A DNA stretch of 64,000 nucleotides from Anaerolineales bacterium (GTDB lineage Bacteria; Chloroflexota; Anaerolineae; Anaerolineales; Villigracilaceae): positions 1-64,000 of the forward strand of contig JAFGSI010000031.1 in assembly GCA_016934715.1 (NCBI GenBank), in the 5' to 3' direction. A model generated the notes under the pieces. It ran no database searches. It saw only the letters and a list, made by a program, of their open reading frames with translations, and was not told the origin of the DNA. Below, piece by piece: positions 8,359 through 16,221 of the stretch (its first letter is position 1; each line of letters starts with the position of its first letter). Made by a program: the position numbers and the translations under genes.

Positions 8359-9273
8359 ATGGATAAAAAACTCCAGCACGTCATCGCTCGCATACCGGGC
8401 TGGGCGGACGCCAGCGACCTGCACGTCGAGCGCATCGCCGGGCTGACCAACGCCAACTACTGCGTGACAGTCGGCGGCGAGCGCTTTGTCCTGCGCGTCA
8501 GCGGCGAAAACACCGCCCATCTTGGTATTGACCGCCGGCAGGAGAGGGACGCCCTGCAAACCGCAGCCACGGCTGGCCTCGCCCCGCAACTGGTGGCGTT
8601 CCTGCTACCCGAAGGGCATCTTGTCACCCGCTGGGTTGAAGGGCGTCACTGGGAAACTGCCGAATACCGCACCCCGTACAATGTCCGCCTGCTCACCGCC
8701 ACGGTCAAACGCCTCCATGCCCTCCCGCCGACCGGCGCGGTCTTCTCCCCTTTCCGCCGGGTGGACGCCTACCACGAGACGGCGCGCAGGCATGGGGTTC
8801 CCCTCCCGGACGGTTTCGACCGCTGCCTCGAGACGATGAAAATGGTCGAGGCGGATCAGCAGGCTGACCACTCCGACTGGCGGCGCTTCTGCCACAATGA
8901 CCTGGTGGCGGTCAACTATCTCTACGACGACAGGAACGGGTCGATCATCGTCCTCGACTGGGAATTTTCCGGGCTGGGAGACATTTACTATGACCTGGCA
9001 ACCGTGGTCTACACCCACGACAGCGTAGGTCCCGTCCCGCCCGAACTGGAGCAGGTCATGCTGGATTGCTACTTCGGTGAAGCCTCCGACCACCACCGCC
9101 GGCGCTTGCAGGGGATGAAATATATGCTCATGCTCTTCACCGGCATGTGGGGGCTGGCACAGCACGGCATGCAGCTTGCCGGGCTGATCCCCCCCGTGGA
9201 GGGTTTCGATTACCTCGAATTTGCCCGCTACCTGTTTGCCCACGATATCCAGGAGTTGCGCTCTTCGCTGTAG
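8359..9273 (+). CDS. Aminoglycoside phosphotransferase/choline kinase-like protein
   Basis: 304 residues with the protein-kinase-like APH fold. GLTNANYCVTVGGERFVLRV near residues 24-43 is the nucleotide-loop strand pair. FCHNDLVAVNYL supplies the catalytic HxDxxxxN (H179, D181, N186), and VLDWEFSGLGD is the metal-binding DWE segment near 200. The glycine-rich loop style (LTNxNY) is closer to choline/ethanolamine or thiamine kinases (LicA/YcfN) than to antibiotic phosphotransferases, so a metabolic role is more likely than resistance. The ATG at 8359 was chosen over an upstream in-frame codon at 8272 because it sits just after a promoter and avoids overlap with the divergent ubiA. A strong terminator follows. 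Confidence 0.8.
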   Translation: MDKKLQHVIARIPGWADASDLHVERIAGLTNANYCVTVGGERFVLRVSGENTAHLGIDRRQERDALQTAATAGLAPQLVAFLLPEGHLVTRWVEGRHWETAEYRTPYNVRLLTATVKRLHALPPTGAVFSPFRRVDAYHETARRHGVPLPDGFDRCLETMKMVEADQQADHSDWRRFCHNDLVAVNYLYDDRNGSIIVLDWEFSGLGDIYYDLATVVYTHDSVGPVPPELEQVMLDCYFGEASDHHRRRLQGMKYMLMLFTGMWGLAQHGMQLAGLIPPVEGFDYLEFARYLFAHDIQELRSSL

Positions 9274-9279
9274 AAGAAG

Positions 9280-9313
9280 CCCCCGGTCTCGAAGGAACAG
9301 ACCGGGGGTTTTT
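9280..9313. terminator. Bidirectional Rho-independent terminator
   Basis: Perfect 10-bp stem CCCCCGGTCT/AGACCGGGGG with a 9-nt loop and a T5 tract on the + side. It lies between the convergent ends of the APH-like gene (9273) and the ABC-F gene (9315). A-rich sequence before the stem (GAAGAAG) may serve the other strand. Confidence 0.85.
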
Positions 9314-9314
9314 G

Positions 9315-11303
9315 TTATTCTGCCAGCGCCTCCCATTCGTGCATCAATTCCTCCAGGCGCGCCTGCGCCCGGGCGACCTGCCAGCCGAGTTCCTGCACCC
9401 GTTCGAACTGGCTGCTGCCGGCCTTCTGCAGTTCGGCGGAAAGGCGCTTGAGTGTGGTTTCCTGTTGGCGGACGCGCGCCTCGACCTGGTCGAGGGATTG
9501 TTCCCGGCGGCGGGTCTCCCGGCTGTTGTCGCGGGTCAGCGGTTTCGGGCTGAGCAGCAGCTGCCGATCCCGGGCGCTGGAAGCCTGGCTGGCCTTGCGC
9601 AGGACATACTGGCGGTAGCTCCCGTCGAAGATCTCCAGCCGTTCGGCGCAGATCTCCCAGATGCGGGTCGCCAGCTGGTCGATCAGGAAGCGGTCGTGGG
9701 TGACCATCAGGATGGTGCCGGTGAAGTTCTCCAGCACTTCCTGCAGGGCCTCGCGGGCCGGGATGTCGAGATGGTTGGTTGGCTCGTCGAGCAGGAGCAG
9801 GTTGGCGCCATCCAGGGCCAGGATGGCCAGGGCCAGGCGGGCGCGTTCGCCGCCGCTCAGGGCGCGCACCGGCTTGAAGATGTCATCGCCGGTGAACAGG
9901 TAGGAGGCCAGGTAGTTGCGCGCTTGGGCGGGCTGCATGTCCTTGTGACGCAGCAGTTCGTCGAGCAGGCTGTGCTCGCCGTTCAGGCCGTCGTGTGCCT
10001 GGGCGAAGTAGCCGACTTTCAGGCTGGCACCCATGCGGATCTCGCCCTCGAGCGGGGCCAACTGCTCGAGCAGGACCTTCAGGAAGGTGGTCTTGCCGGA
10101 TCCGTTCGGGCCGACCAGGGCGACCCTCTCGCCGCGCCGCAATTCCACTTTCCGGGCTTTGAAGAGCGGGTTGCCGGGATAGCCGACCGTCAGCGCGTTG
10201 ATGCGCAGGACGAAGGTTCCGCTGGGAGGCGCCGCGGGCAGCCGCGGGCGGATGCGCCGTGGGCGGCCGCTGGGCATGCGGATGGCGTTGACCTTGCGGA
10301 TCGCCTCGATCACGTCGAGCGGGCGCTGGGCTCCCAGGTCCATTTCGGACCAGCTGCGGCCGTCGCGCAGGGCCAGGATGCCGTAGGCGTCGACGATGGC
10401 CAGGTCGCGGGTCAGCAGGCGCAGGCGTCCGAGCGCCCGGGCATGGGTGCTGGCCCGGATCCAGTTGCGTTGAATGAAGTCGGCTTCCTTGAGCAGGCGG
10501 GCTTTCTCTTCTTTGAAGACGCGCTCGTAGTACTCCCAGCGCTCCTGGCGCTGGAGCAGGTAGGCACTGTAGTTGCCGGAATAGACGTCGATGCCGTCGG
10601 GCTTCATCTCCCAGATGGTGTTGACGGTGTTGTCGAGGAAGAAGCGGTCGTGGCTGACGATCAGCACAGCGCCGTCCCAATCGCGCAAGGTCCGCTCGAG
10701 CCATTCCACGGCCTCGATGTCCAGGTGGTTGGTGGGCTCGTCGAGCATCAGCAGGTCGGGTTTTTCGAGCAGCAGGCGGGCCAGCAGGGCGCGCGTCTTC
10801 TGCCCGCCGGAGAGGTGGTTGAGCGGCATGTCCCAGGCCTCACGGCCCAGGCCGAGCCCGGTCAGGGTCTGCTGGATGCGGACCTCGTAGTCGTAACCAC
10901 CGGCCCGGTCGAAGGCTTCCTGCAGGCTGCCGTAGGTTTCGAGCAGTGCGTCGGAGACGTTACCGTTTGCCATTTCGGCCTCCAGCGCGTGCAGGCGGGC
11001 CTGCCGCTCCTGCAGGTCGGCGAAGACGATCAGCATTTCGGCGTAGACGGTATTGCTGCGGTTGGCAAAGGCCTCCACCGCCTCCTGGCGCAGGTAGCCC
11101 AGCCGCCGGCCGCGAGCGAGGTGGACCTCGCCGGTGGTCGGGGCGTGGACGCCGGTCAGCAGCAGCAGGAGCGAGGTCTTGCCGACCCCGTTGGGGCCGA
11201 TCAGCCCGATCTTCCCGTCGGTTGGAACGGTGACGGTTACCCGGCGGAACAGGTCGAGAGCTCCGAAGGATAGACTGAGGTTGGATGCGGTCAGGATGGA
11301 CAT
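9315..11303 (-). CDS. ABC-F family ATPase (translation factor or ribosome-protection type)
   Basis: 662 residues, two ABC ATPase domains and no membrane segments, so a soluble ribosome-associated ABC-F protein rather than a transporter. First domain: Walker A GPNGVGKTS (36-44), signature LSGGQKTR near 163, Walker B LLMLDEPTNHLD near 184. A long basic interdomain linker follows (about 230-345), then a second Walker A GPNGSGKTT and signature LSGGERARLAL. A charged coiled-coil-like tail ends the protein. Paralogs act in translation (EttA, Uup) or protect ribosomes from antibiotics (Vga, Msr, VmlR, OptrA); sequence alone does not decide. The leader contains a small ORF and alternative terminator hairpins, typical of the antibiotic-induced group. 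GGAG 8 nt upstream supports the ATG. Confidence 0.9.
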   Translation of the reverse strand: MSILTASNLSLSFGALDLFRRVTVTVPTDGKIGLIGPNGVGKTSLLLLLTGVHAPTTGEVHLARGRRLGYLRQEAVEAFANRSNTVYAEMLIVFADLQERQARLHALEAEMANGNVSDALLETYGSLQEAFDRAGGYDYEVRIQQTLTGLGLGREAWDMPLNHLSGGQKTRALLARLLLEKPDLLMLDEPTNHLDIEAVEWLERTLRDWDGAVLIVSHDRFFLDNTVNTIWEMKPDGIDVYSGNYSAYLLQRQERWEYYERVFKEEKARLLKEADFIQRNWIRASTHARALGRLRLLTRDLAIVDAYGILALRDGRSWSEMDLGAQRPLDVIEAIRKVNAIRMPSGRPRRIRPRLPAAPPSGTFVLRINALTVGYPGNPLFKARKVELRRGERVALVGPNGSGKTTFLKVLLEQLAPLEGEIRMGASLKVGYFAQAHDGLNGEHSLLDELLRHKDMQPAQARNYLASYLFTGDDIFKPVRALSGGERARLALAILALDGANLLLLDEPTNHLDIPAREALQEVLENFTGTILMVTHDRFLIDQLATRIWEICAERLEIFDGSYRQYVLRKASQASSARDRQLLLSPKPLTRDNSRETRRREQSLDQVEARVRQQETTLKRLSAELQKAGSSQFERVQELGWQVARAQARLEELMHEWEALAE

Positions 11304-11332
11304 GGCAAACTCCGTAAAGAGGGTTCAACACC

Positions 11333-11427
11333 AAAAACAAAAGGCCACGGTGTGCCCGCGGCCGGTGGGGGATTGCCTGTCTGGGTTGCGACAAACGAAA
11401 AGGCCACGGGCGGAGTGCACCGTGGCC
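11333..11427 (-). promoter_or_regulatory. Attenuator-like tandem hairpins in the ABC-F leader
   Basis: Read on the minus strand, four 8-nt arms lie in order: A GGCCACGG (11427-11420), A' CCGTGGCC (11409-11402), B GGCCGCGG (11363-11356), B' CCGTGGCC (11350-11343). A:A' is a perfect stem followed by TTTTCGTTT. B:B' is a stem with one G-U followed by TTTTGTTTTT. Both look like intrinsic terminators. A' can pair with B instead, removing both stems, so the set has the layout of terminator/antiterminator/terminator. The second U-tract ends about 30 nt before the ABC-F start codon. Confidence 0.7.
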
Positions 11428-11452
11428 AGATACTATGCGTATAGCTTAGCGA

Positions 11453-11551
11453 TCAGGGGGCGCGCTCCGAGGAGGGAAGGCTTGCGCCACCCGCCAGGAC
11501 ACTCAGGAGGAAAGACGCCTTATTCATGGGAATCGCCATTCTTTCGTTCAT
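11453..11551 (-). CDS. Putative 32-residue leader peptide of the ABC-F gene
   Basis: A complete small ORF on the minus strand: ATG at 11551-11549, stop TGA at 11455-11453. It begins MNERMAIPMNK and continues with a hydrophobic ASFLLSVLAGG stretch. It lies between a promoter and the tandem hairpins, and its stop is 25 nt before the first arm. There is no Shine-Dalgarno, but the -10 ends 8 nt upstream, so it could be translated from a leaderless mRNA. Position and size match leader peptides that sense ribosome-targeting drugs in front of resistance ABC-F genes. Translation is inferred. Confidence 0.5.
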   Translation of the reverse strand: MNERMAIPMNKASFLLSVLAGGASLPSSERAP

Positions 11552-11559
11552 CGGGGACG

Positions 11560-11589
11560 AGTTTATCATGGGTTTCGAGGATGCGTCAA
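11560..11589 (-). promoter_or_regulatory. Promoter of the ABC-F leader transcript
   Basis: Minus-strand TTGACG (11589-11584), an 18-bp spacer and TAAACT (11565-11560). The predicted start of transcription falls at or next to the leader-peptide ATG (11551), leaving about 250 nt of leader before the ABC-F start codon. Confidence 0.5.
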
Positions 11590-11658
11590 CCCTACTGGAG
11601 AGGTGTTCGGCTGCCCGTCATCTGATTTCACTGCGCAGCTCGTTGCGCCGATGTGACG

Positions 11659-11664
11659 TATAAT
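11659..11664 (+). promoter_or_regulatory. -10 element upstream of the serine hydrolase
   Basis: TATAAT, 29 nt before the ATG at 11694. Unlike the leaderless group, this gene has a Shine-Dalgarno (CAGGAG) 8 nt from the ATG. No clear -35. Confidence 0.4.
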
Positions 11665-11693
11665 CAAACCATCTCATCCACAGGAGCGCAGAC

Positions 11694-13298
11694 ATGCCGC
11701 CGATCAAGGATTTTGCCAGCAAGCTGGATGAAATGCTCGCCAGTCTGTATCCCGCCGACAAGCCCGGGGCGGCGGTGATCGTCGCCTGGGGAGGCAAGGT
11801 TCTCTTCCGCAAGGGGTACGGGATGGCGAACCTGGAACTGGGCGTCAGCATCGAACCCGAGATGGTCTTCCGCCTCGGCTCGATCACCAAGCAGTTCACC
11901 GCGGTCAGCATCCTGATGCTCCAGCAGCAGGGCAAGCTGGATCTCCAGGATGACCTGACCCGCTTCCTGCCGGACTACCCGACCGGCGGGCGGCGCATCT
12001 CCGTGGAGCACCTGTTGACCCACACTTCCGGCATCAAGAGTTACACCGACATGGCCGAGTGGCTGCCGCTGTGGCGCAAGGACATGTCCCTCGACGAGTT
12101 GATCGCCCTGTTCAAGGACCAGCCCTTCGACTTCGAGCCGGGCGAGCAGTTCTGCTACAGCAATTCCGGCTACATCCTGCTGGGGGCGATCATCGAAAAG
12201 GTCTCCGGCATGTCCTATGCCGACTTTGTCCAGAAGCACATCTTCGACGCGCTGGGCATGGCCCATTCCTCCTACGATCAGACCGAGCGCATCCTGCCCG
12301 GCCGGGTTGCGGGGTATACCAGGGGGGTGGATGGCTACCTCAACGCCCCCTACTTGAGCATGTCCCAGCCCTACGCGGCCGGGGCGCTGGTATCCAACGT
12401 GGACGACATGGCCAGGTGGGACGCGGCGCTCTACACGGAGGAACTCCTGCAAACGGACCTCCTGGCAAAGGCCTGGATCCCGTTCCAACTCCACAATGGC
12501 GATCCGACCGGCTACGGGTATGGCTGGGCGACGGGGGAATACGAAGGCCTGACCTTCATCGAGCACGGCGGCGGGATCAACGGATTCGCCACCGGCGGCG
12601 TGCGCGTCCCGGCCGAGAAGGTCTACGTGGCTGTCCTGGCCAACCTGGACGTCTCCGACCCTTCGCCGGATATGCTGGCCTTCAAGATCGCCGCCATGGC
12701 GGTCGGTCACCCGGTCAGGGAGCCGGTCGCCATCCAGGTGCCGGCCGAGGTCCTGGCGGGCTACGCCGGCGTCTACCGGATCAACGCCGGCGAGGACCGC
12801 TCCGTGACCTTTCAGGACGGCAGGCTGTTCTCCCAGCGGACGGGCGGGAGGAAGATCGAGTTCATCCCGGTCGGCCCGGACGAGTTCATGGTCAAGGACC
12901 TGCTCGACCGTTTCCTGTTCGTGCGTGATCCACAGGGCAAGGTCACAGGGATGACGGTTCTGCGCCGGATGGGCCTCCCGGAGCGTGCGACCCTGACCGA
13001 CAAGCCGTTGCCCGCCCAGCGCCAGGCCATCGCCCTCGAGCCGGCGTTGCTGGAACGTTTCCCCGGTTCGTATGAACTGGCTCCCGGTTTCGCTCTGGCG
13101 ATCACCCTGGAGGATGGCCAGTTGTACGCCCAGGCCCCCGGTCAGGAAAAACTGAAGCTGTTCCCCGAGACCCCCGGGCGGCTGTTCGCCAACGAAGCGG
13201 ACCTGCATTTCGACTTCCAGTTCGATCCGCAGGGGAAGGTGGCCGAATCGATCCTGACCCAGGGTCCGAGGGTCATGCCGCTGAAGAAGGTCGGCTAG
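11694..13298 (+). CDS. Serine hydrolase, class C beta-lactamase/PBP fold
   Basis: 534 residues. The N-terminal domain carries the three active-site motifs of the beta-lactamase-related serine hydrolases: SITK (63-66), YSN (155-157) and HGG (291-293, in place of KTG). About 190 C-terminal residues form a beta-rich extension with two repeat-like parts, beginning near 350 and 440. No signal peptide is seen, so a cytoplasmic esterase or D-amino-acid peptidase is more likely than a wall-acting beta-lactamase; substrate unknown. The stop is directly followed by the tlyA ATG. A second, differently organised family member lies at 62469. Confidence 0.88.
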   Translation: MPPIKDFASKLDEMLASLYPADKPGAAVIVAWGGKVLFRKGYGMANLELGVSIEPEMVFRLGSITKQFTAVSILMLQQQGKLDLQDDLTRFLPDYPTGGRRISVEHLLTHTSGIKSYTDMAEWLPLWRKDMSLDELIALFKDQPFDFEPGEQFCYSNSGYILLGAIIEKVSGMSYADFVQKHIFDALGMAHSSYDQTERILPGRVAGYTRGVDGYLNAPYLSMSQPYAAGALVSNVDDMARWDAALYTEELLQTDLLAKAWIPFQLHNGDPTGYGYGWATGEYEGLTFIEHGGGINGFATGGVRVPAEKVYVAVLANLDVSDPSPDMLAFKIAAMAVGHPVREPVAIQVPAEVLAGYAGVYRINAGEDRSVTFQDGRLFSQRTGGRKIEFIPVGPDEFMVKDLLDRFLFVRDPQGKVTGMTVLRRMGLPERATLTDKPLPAQRQAIALEPALLERFPGSYELAPGFALAITLEDGQLYAQAPGQEKLKLFPETPGRLFANEADLHFDFQFDPQGKVAESILTQGPRVMPLKKVG

Positions 13299-14132
13299 AT
13301 GCCCAAGATCCGCCTGGACCTGCTGCTCGTCGAACGCGGGCTGGCCGAAAGCCGCGCCAGGGCCCAGGCCTTGATCATGGCCGGGCAGGTTCGAATCGAT
13401 GGCCAGGTGGCTGAGAAGGCTGCCTCGAATGTCTCGAATGAGGCGAAGATCACTGTGGATCAAGGCCCGCGCTTCGTCTCGCGCGGCGGGGACAAGTTGG
13501 AGTCCGCGCTGGCGACCTTCCCGGTGCTGGTCGAGGGGCGCGTCTGCGTTGACGTCGGATCTTCGACGGGTGGATTTACCGACTGCCTGCTCCAGCACGG
13601 GGCGGCAAAGGTCTATGCCATCGACGTGGGCAAGGGCATCCTGCACTGGAAGCTGCGCTCCGACCCGCGCGTGATCGTCATGGAAGAGACGAATGCCCGG
13701 CACGTGGAGTCCCTGCCCGAGCCGGTGGGGCTGGCGGTGGTCGACGCCTCGTTCATTTCGTTGAAGATTTTGCTCCCTGCGATCAAGGGTTGGTTCGACT
13801 TCTCCCTTCTCCCTTCTCACGCAGATCAGAAGGAAGAGCGAGAAGGTAAAAGGGATGTGATCGCTTTGATCAAGCCCCAGTTCGAGGCCGGGCGCAGGGA
13901 GTCGGCCAGGCATAAGGGCGTGATCCGCGACCCGGCGGTCCACCGCGCCGTGCTGCTCGACGTGCTGGCCTTCGCGCAAGAGTCCGGCTTCGGCGTGCGG
14001 GGGTTGGTACGCAGCCCGGTGCTGGGACCGAAGGGGAACGTCGAATTCCTGGCCTGGCTGGAAATGGGGTTCAACGCCGAGGTGGATGTCCAGGTTTTGG
14101 TGGATCGGGAAGCGGGGAAGCCCGATTCGTAG
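13299..14132 (+). CDS. tlyA: TlyA-type rRNA 2'-O-methyltransferase (S4 plus FtsJ domains)
   Basis: 277 residues. An S4 RNA-binding domain (about 1-60, opening RLDLLLVERGLAESR) is joined to an FtsJ/RrmJ methyltransferase domain. SAM loop DVGSSTGGFTD is at 85-95; the K-D-K-E-type residues appear as K66 (GGDKLESA), D149 (VVDASF), K192 and E196 (IKPQFE). Known family members methylate 16S/23S rRNA cytidines, affecting capreomycin sensitivity. Unusually, residues about 167-185 are a charged insertion encoded by a palindromic repeat; in ordinary TlyA the chain runs nearly directly from LPAI to DVIALIKPQ. The frame is intact, so the protein may still function. It follows the hydrolase gene without a gap. 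Confidence 0.87.
   Translation: MPKIRLDLLLVERGLAESRARAQALIMAGQVRIDGQVAEKAASNVSNEAKITVDQGPRFVSRGGDKLESALATFPVLVEGRVCVDVGSSTGGFTDCLLQHGAAKVYAIDVGKGILHWKLRSDPRVIVMEETNARHVESLPEPVGLAVVDASFISLKILLPAIKGWFDFSLLPSHADQKEEREGKRDVIALIKPQFEAGRRESARHKGVIRDPAVHRAVLLDVLAFAQESGFGVRGLVRSPVLGPKGNVEFLAWLEMGFNAEVDVQVLVDREAGKPDS
13797..13853 (+). repeat. Palindromic repeat inserted in frame within tlyA
   Basis: A CTTCTCC-rich arm (about 13800-13822) faces a complementary GAGCGAGAAGG arm (about 13835-13846), with a short spacer rich in GAAGG. CCTTCTCACGC pairs with GCGAGAAGG apart from one extra base. It adds about 19 codons without shifting the frame. This looks like a small mobile palindrome, though only one copy is seen in the window. 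Confidence 0.5.
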
Positions 14133-14150
14133 TGGTCAATCGAGGTGCTC

Positions 14151-16103
14151 ATGTTCCATGGTCGCGGCTGGTCTTCATACATTCGTTCGGGAGATGAAAA
14201 GCATCCCCGGGTGACCCGCGCGCTGCTCCTGCGCGTTCTGTCCTACGCCCGTCCTTATTGGGGGCATATCGGCGGGATGCTGACGATGATCCTGCTTGGC
14301 ACGGGGCTCTCGCTGGTCTCGCCGCTTATCTTCCGCAGCCTGATCGACCAGGTCCTGCCCTCCCGTGATCTCAACCGGCTGGTGCTGTTTGCCGTCGCCC
14401 TGTTGTGTGTGCCGATCCTGAACGGCGGGATCCGCGTCGTCCAGCGGCGGCTCAACGCGGCTGTCGGTGAGGGGGTGATCTATGATCTGCGCGCGGCCCT
14501 CTTCGGCCGTCTCCAGCGCATGTCCCTGCGCTTCTTTACGAATACCAGGGTCGGCGAGTTGATGAGCCGCCTCAACAATGATGTGGTCGGCGCCCAGAAT
14601 GCCATCAGCAATACCATCGTGAATATCATTACCAACCTGATCGAGACGGTCGCCCTGCTGCTGGTCATGGGAACCCTCGAGTGGCGGCTGACGATCATCA
14701 GCGTGTTGATCATGCCGCTGTTCATCCTGGCTGCCCGGCGGCTGGGCACGACCCTGCGCGACATTGCCCGCAGGGGCATGGACCTGAATGCCCAGATGAA
14801 CGCCCATATGAACGAAACCCTCAATATCGGCGGCGCACTGCTCGTCAAACTCTTCGGCCGCGTCCGCGAGGAAGAGGCCCGCTTCCGCACTCGCGCCGCC
14901 GGCGTGCGTGATAATGGCGTGCGCCGTGCCCTGATCGGCTCGACCTTCTTCATGATCCTCGGTCTGGTCAGCGCGGTCGGGACGGCACTTGTCTATGGCC
15001 TGGGCGGCTGGTATGTCATCCAGGGGACCTTCACGGTCGGCACCATCGTTGCCTTTGGGGCCTACCTGGGCCAGTTGTACTCCGCCCTCCAGGGCCTGGC
15101 CACGGCGCCGGTCGATTTCAGCACTTCCATGGTCAGTTTTGAGCGCGTCTTCGAGGTGCTTGACCTGCCATACGATATCCTCGAAAAGAAGGAGGCCCTT
15201 TCCTTGCAGGATATCCACGGCGGGCTTGCGTTCGAAAATGTGACCTTCCATTACAGCGTGGACGAATCCATGCTGCTCAAGGGTGTCAGGCGCTACGGGA
15301 AGATGGAAGACGTGGGGGCGGTCTTCTCGCTGGCCGGGCAAGAAAACGGGATGAAAAGTGTGGAAGGACCGCCCCCGGACTCCGCCGTGAGCGAAGCGGC
15401 CTCCCAGGCGCGGGAAGTCGCCCTGGAGGGGATCTCGTTCGAGGCCCCGGCCGGGAGCCTGGTCGCGCTGGTCGGCCCCTCGGGGGCTGGCAAGACCACC
15501 CTGACCTATCTCATTCCACGTCTCTACGACCCGACGAGCGGCGTCATCCGCCTGGATGGGCACAACCTGCGCGACCTGACGCTCGATTCGCTCTCTTCCG
15601 CCGTCGGCATGGTGACCCAGGAGGCTTACCTGTTCCACGACAGCATCCGCACCAACCTGCTGTATGCCCACCCGGACGCCTCGCAGGCCGAGCTCGAGTC
15701 AGCAGCCCGGACCGCCAACATCCACGCCTTCATCACGGAACTGCCGGATGGCTATGATACGATTGTTGGCGAGCGTGGTTACCGTTTGAGCGGCGGCGAA
15801 AAACAGCGGATCGCCCTGGCGCGCGTGATCCTGAAAGACCCGAAGATCCTGGTCCTCGACGAGGCCACCAGCCATCTTGACAGCGAATCAGAGGCGCTCA
15901 TCCAGGAGGCCCTCAAGCGCGTCATGGCCGGCCGGACGAGCATTGTGATCGCTCATCGATTGAGCACGATCCTGGCGGCAGATCTGATCCTGGTATTGGA
16001 CCGTGGCCGGATTGTCGAGCGCGGCACCCACGGGGAACTACTTGCTCATCATGGGCTGTATGCACAATTGTATGATACGCAGTTCAAGAGGGAGAAAGCG
16101 TGA
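14151..16103 (+). CDS. ABC exporter, fused membrane and ATPase domains
   Basis: About 650 residues. Six membrane segments (about 25-310) are followed by a nucleotide-binding domain with Walker A GPSGAGKTT near 442, signature LSGGEKQR near 546, Walker B ILVLDEATSHLD and the switch His IAHRLST. This is the MsbA/multidrug half-transporter layout; it probably acts as a homodimer. An unusual stretch of about 55 residues (near 369-425) separates the A-loop strand (FENVTFHY) from the rest of the domain, where these are normally about 20 residues apart. ATG 14151 with GAGG 5 nt upstream is preferred over the in-frame GTG at 14145. It begins 18 bp after tlyA. Confidence 0.88.
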   Translation: MFHGRGWSSYIRSGDEKHPRVTRALLLRVLSYARPYWGHIGGMLTMILLGTGLSLVSPLIFRSLIDQVLPSRDLNRLVLFAVALLCVPILNGGIRVVQRRLNAAVGEGVIYDLRAALFGRLQRMSLRFFTNTRVGELMSRLNNDVVGAQNAISNTIVNIITNLIETVALLLVMGTLEWRLTIISVLIMPLFILAARRLGTTLRDIARRGMDLNAQMNAHMNETLNIGGALLVKLFGRVREEEARFRTRAAGVRDNGVRRALIGSTFFMILGLVSAVGTALVYGLGGWYVIQGTFTVGTIVAFGAYLGQLYSALQGLATAPVDFSTSMVSFERVFEVLDLPYDILEKKEALSLQDIHGGLAFENVTFHYSVDESMLLKGVRRYGKMEDVGAVFSLAGQENGMKSVEGPPPDSAVSEAASQAREVALEGISFEAPAGSLVALVGPSGAGKTTLTYLIPRLYDPTSGVIRLDGHNLRDLTLDSLSSAVGMVTQEAYLFHDSIRTNLLYAHPDASQAELESAARTANIHAFITELPDGYDTIVGERGYRLSGGEKQRIALARVILKDPKILVLDEATSHLDSESEALIQEALKRVMAGRTSIVIAHRLSTILAADLILVLDRGRIVERGTHGELLAHHGLYAQLYDTQFKREKA

Positions 16104-16221
16104 TGTTCAGGATCCTGCCAGGGAGTGACCCGGCGATCGCCCCATCCCACTTTCGGGCAGGATTCTATCCGGAGGGTGTTGGTTCAGCACCCGAGCATTC
16201 CTTGTTCAGAAGGAGGACGCG

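Noticed and set aside
9147-11273. A 708-codon open frame on the + strand opposite the ABC-F gene
   Set aside because: Its protein is low in complexity (Gln, Gly, Ala, Asp rich) as expected for the antisense of a high-GC gene, while the minus strand has complete ABC-F motifs.
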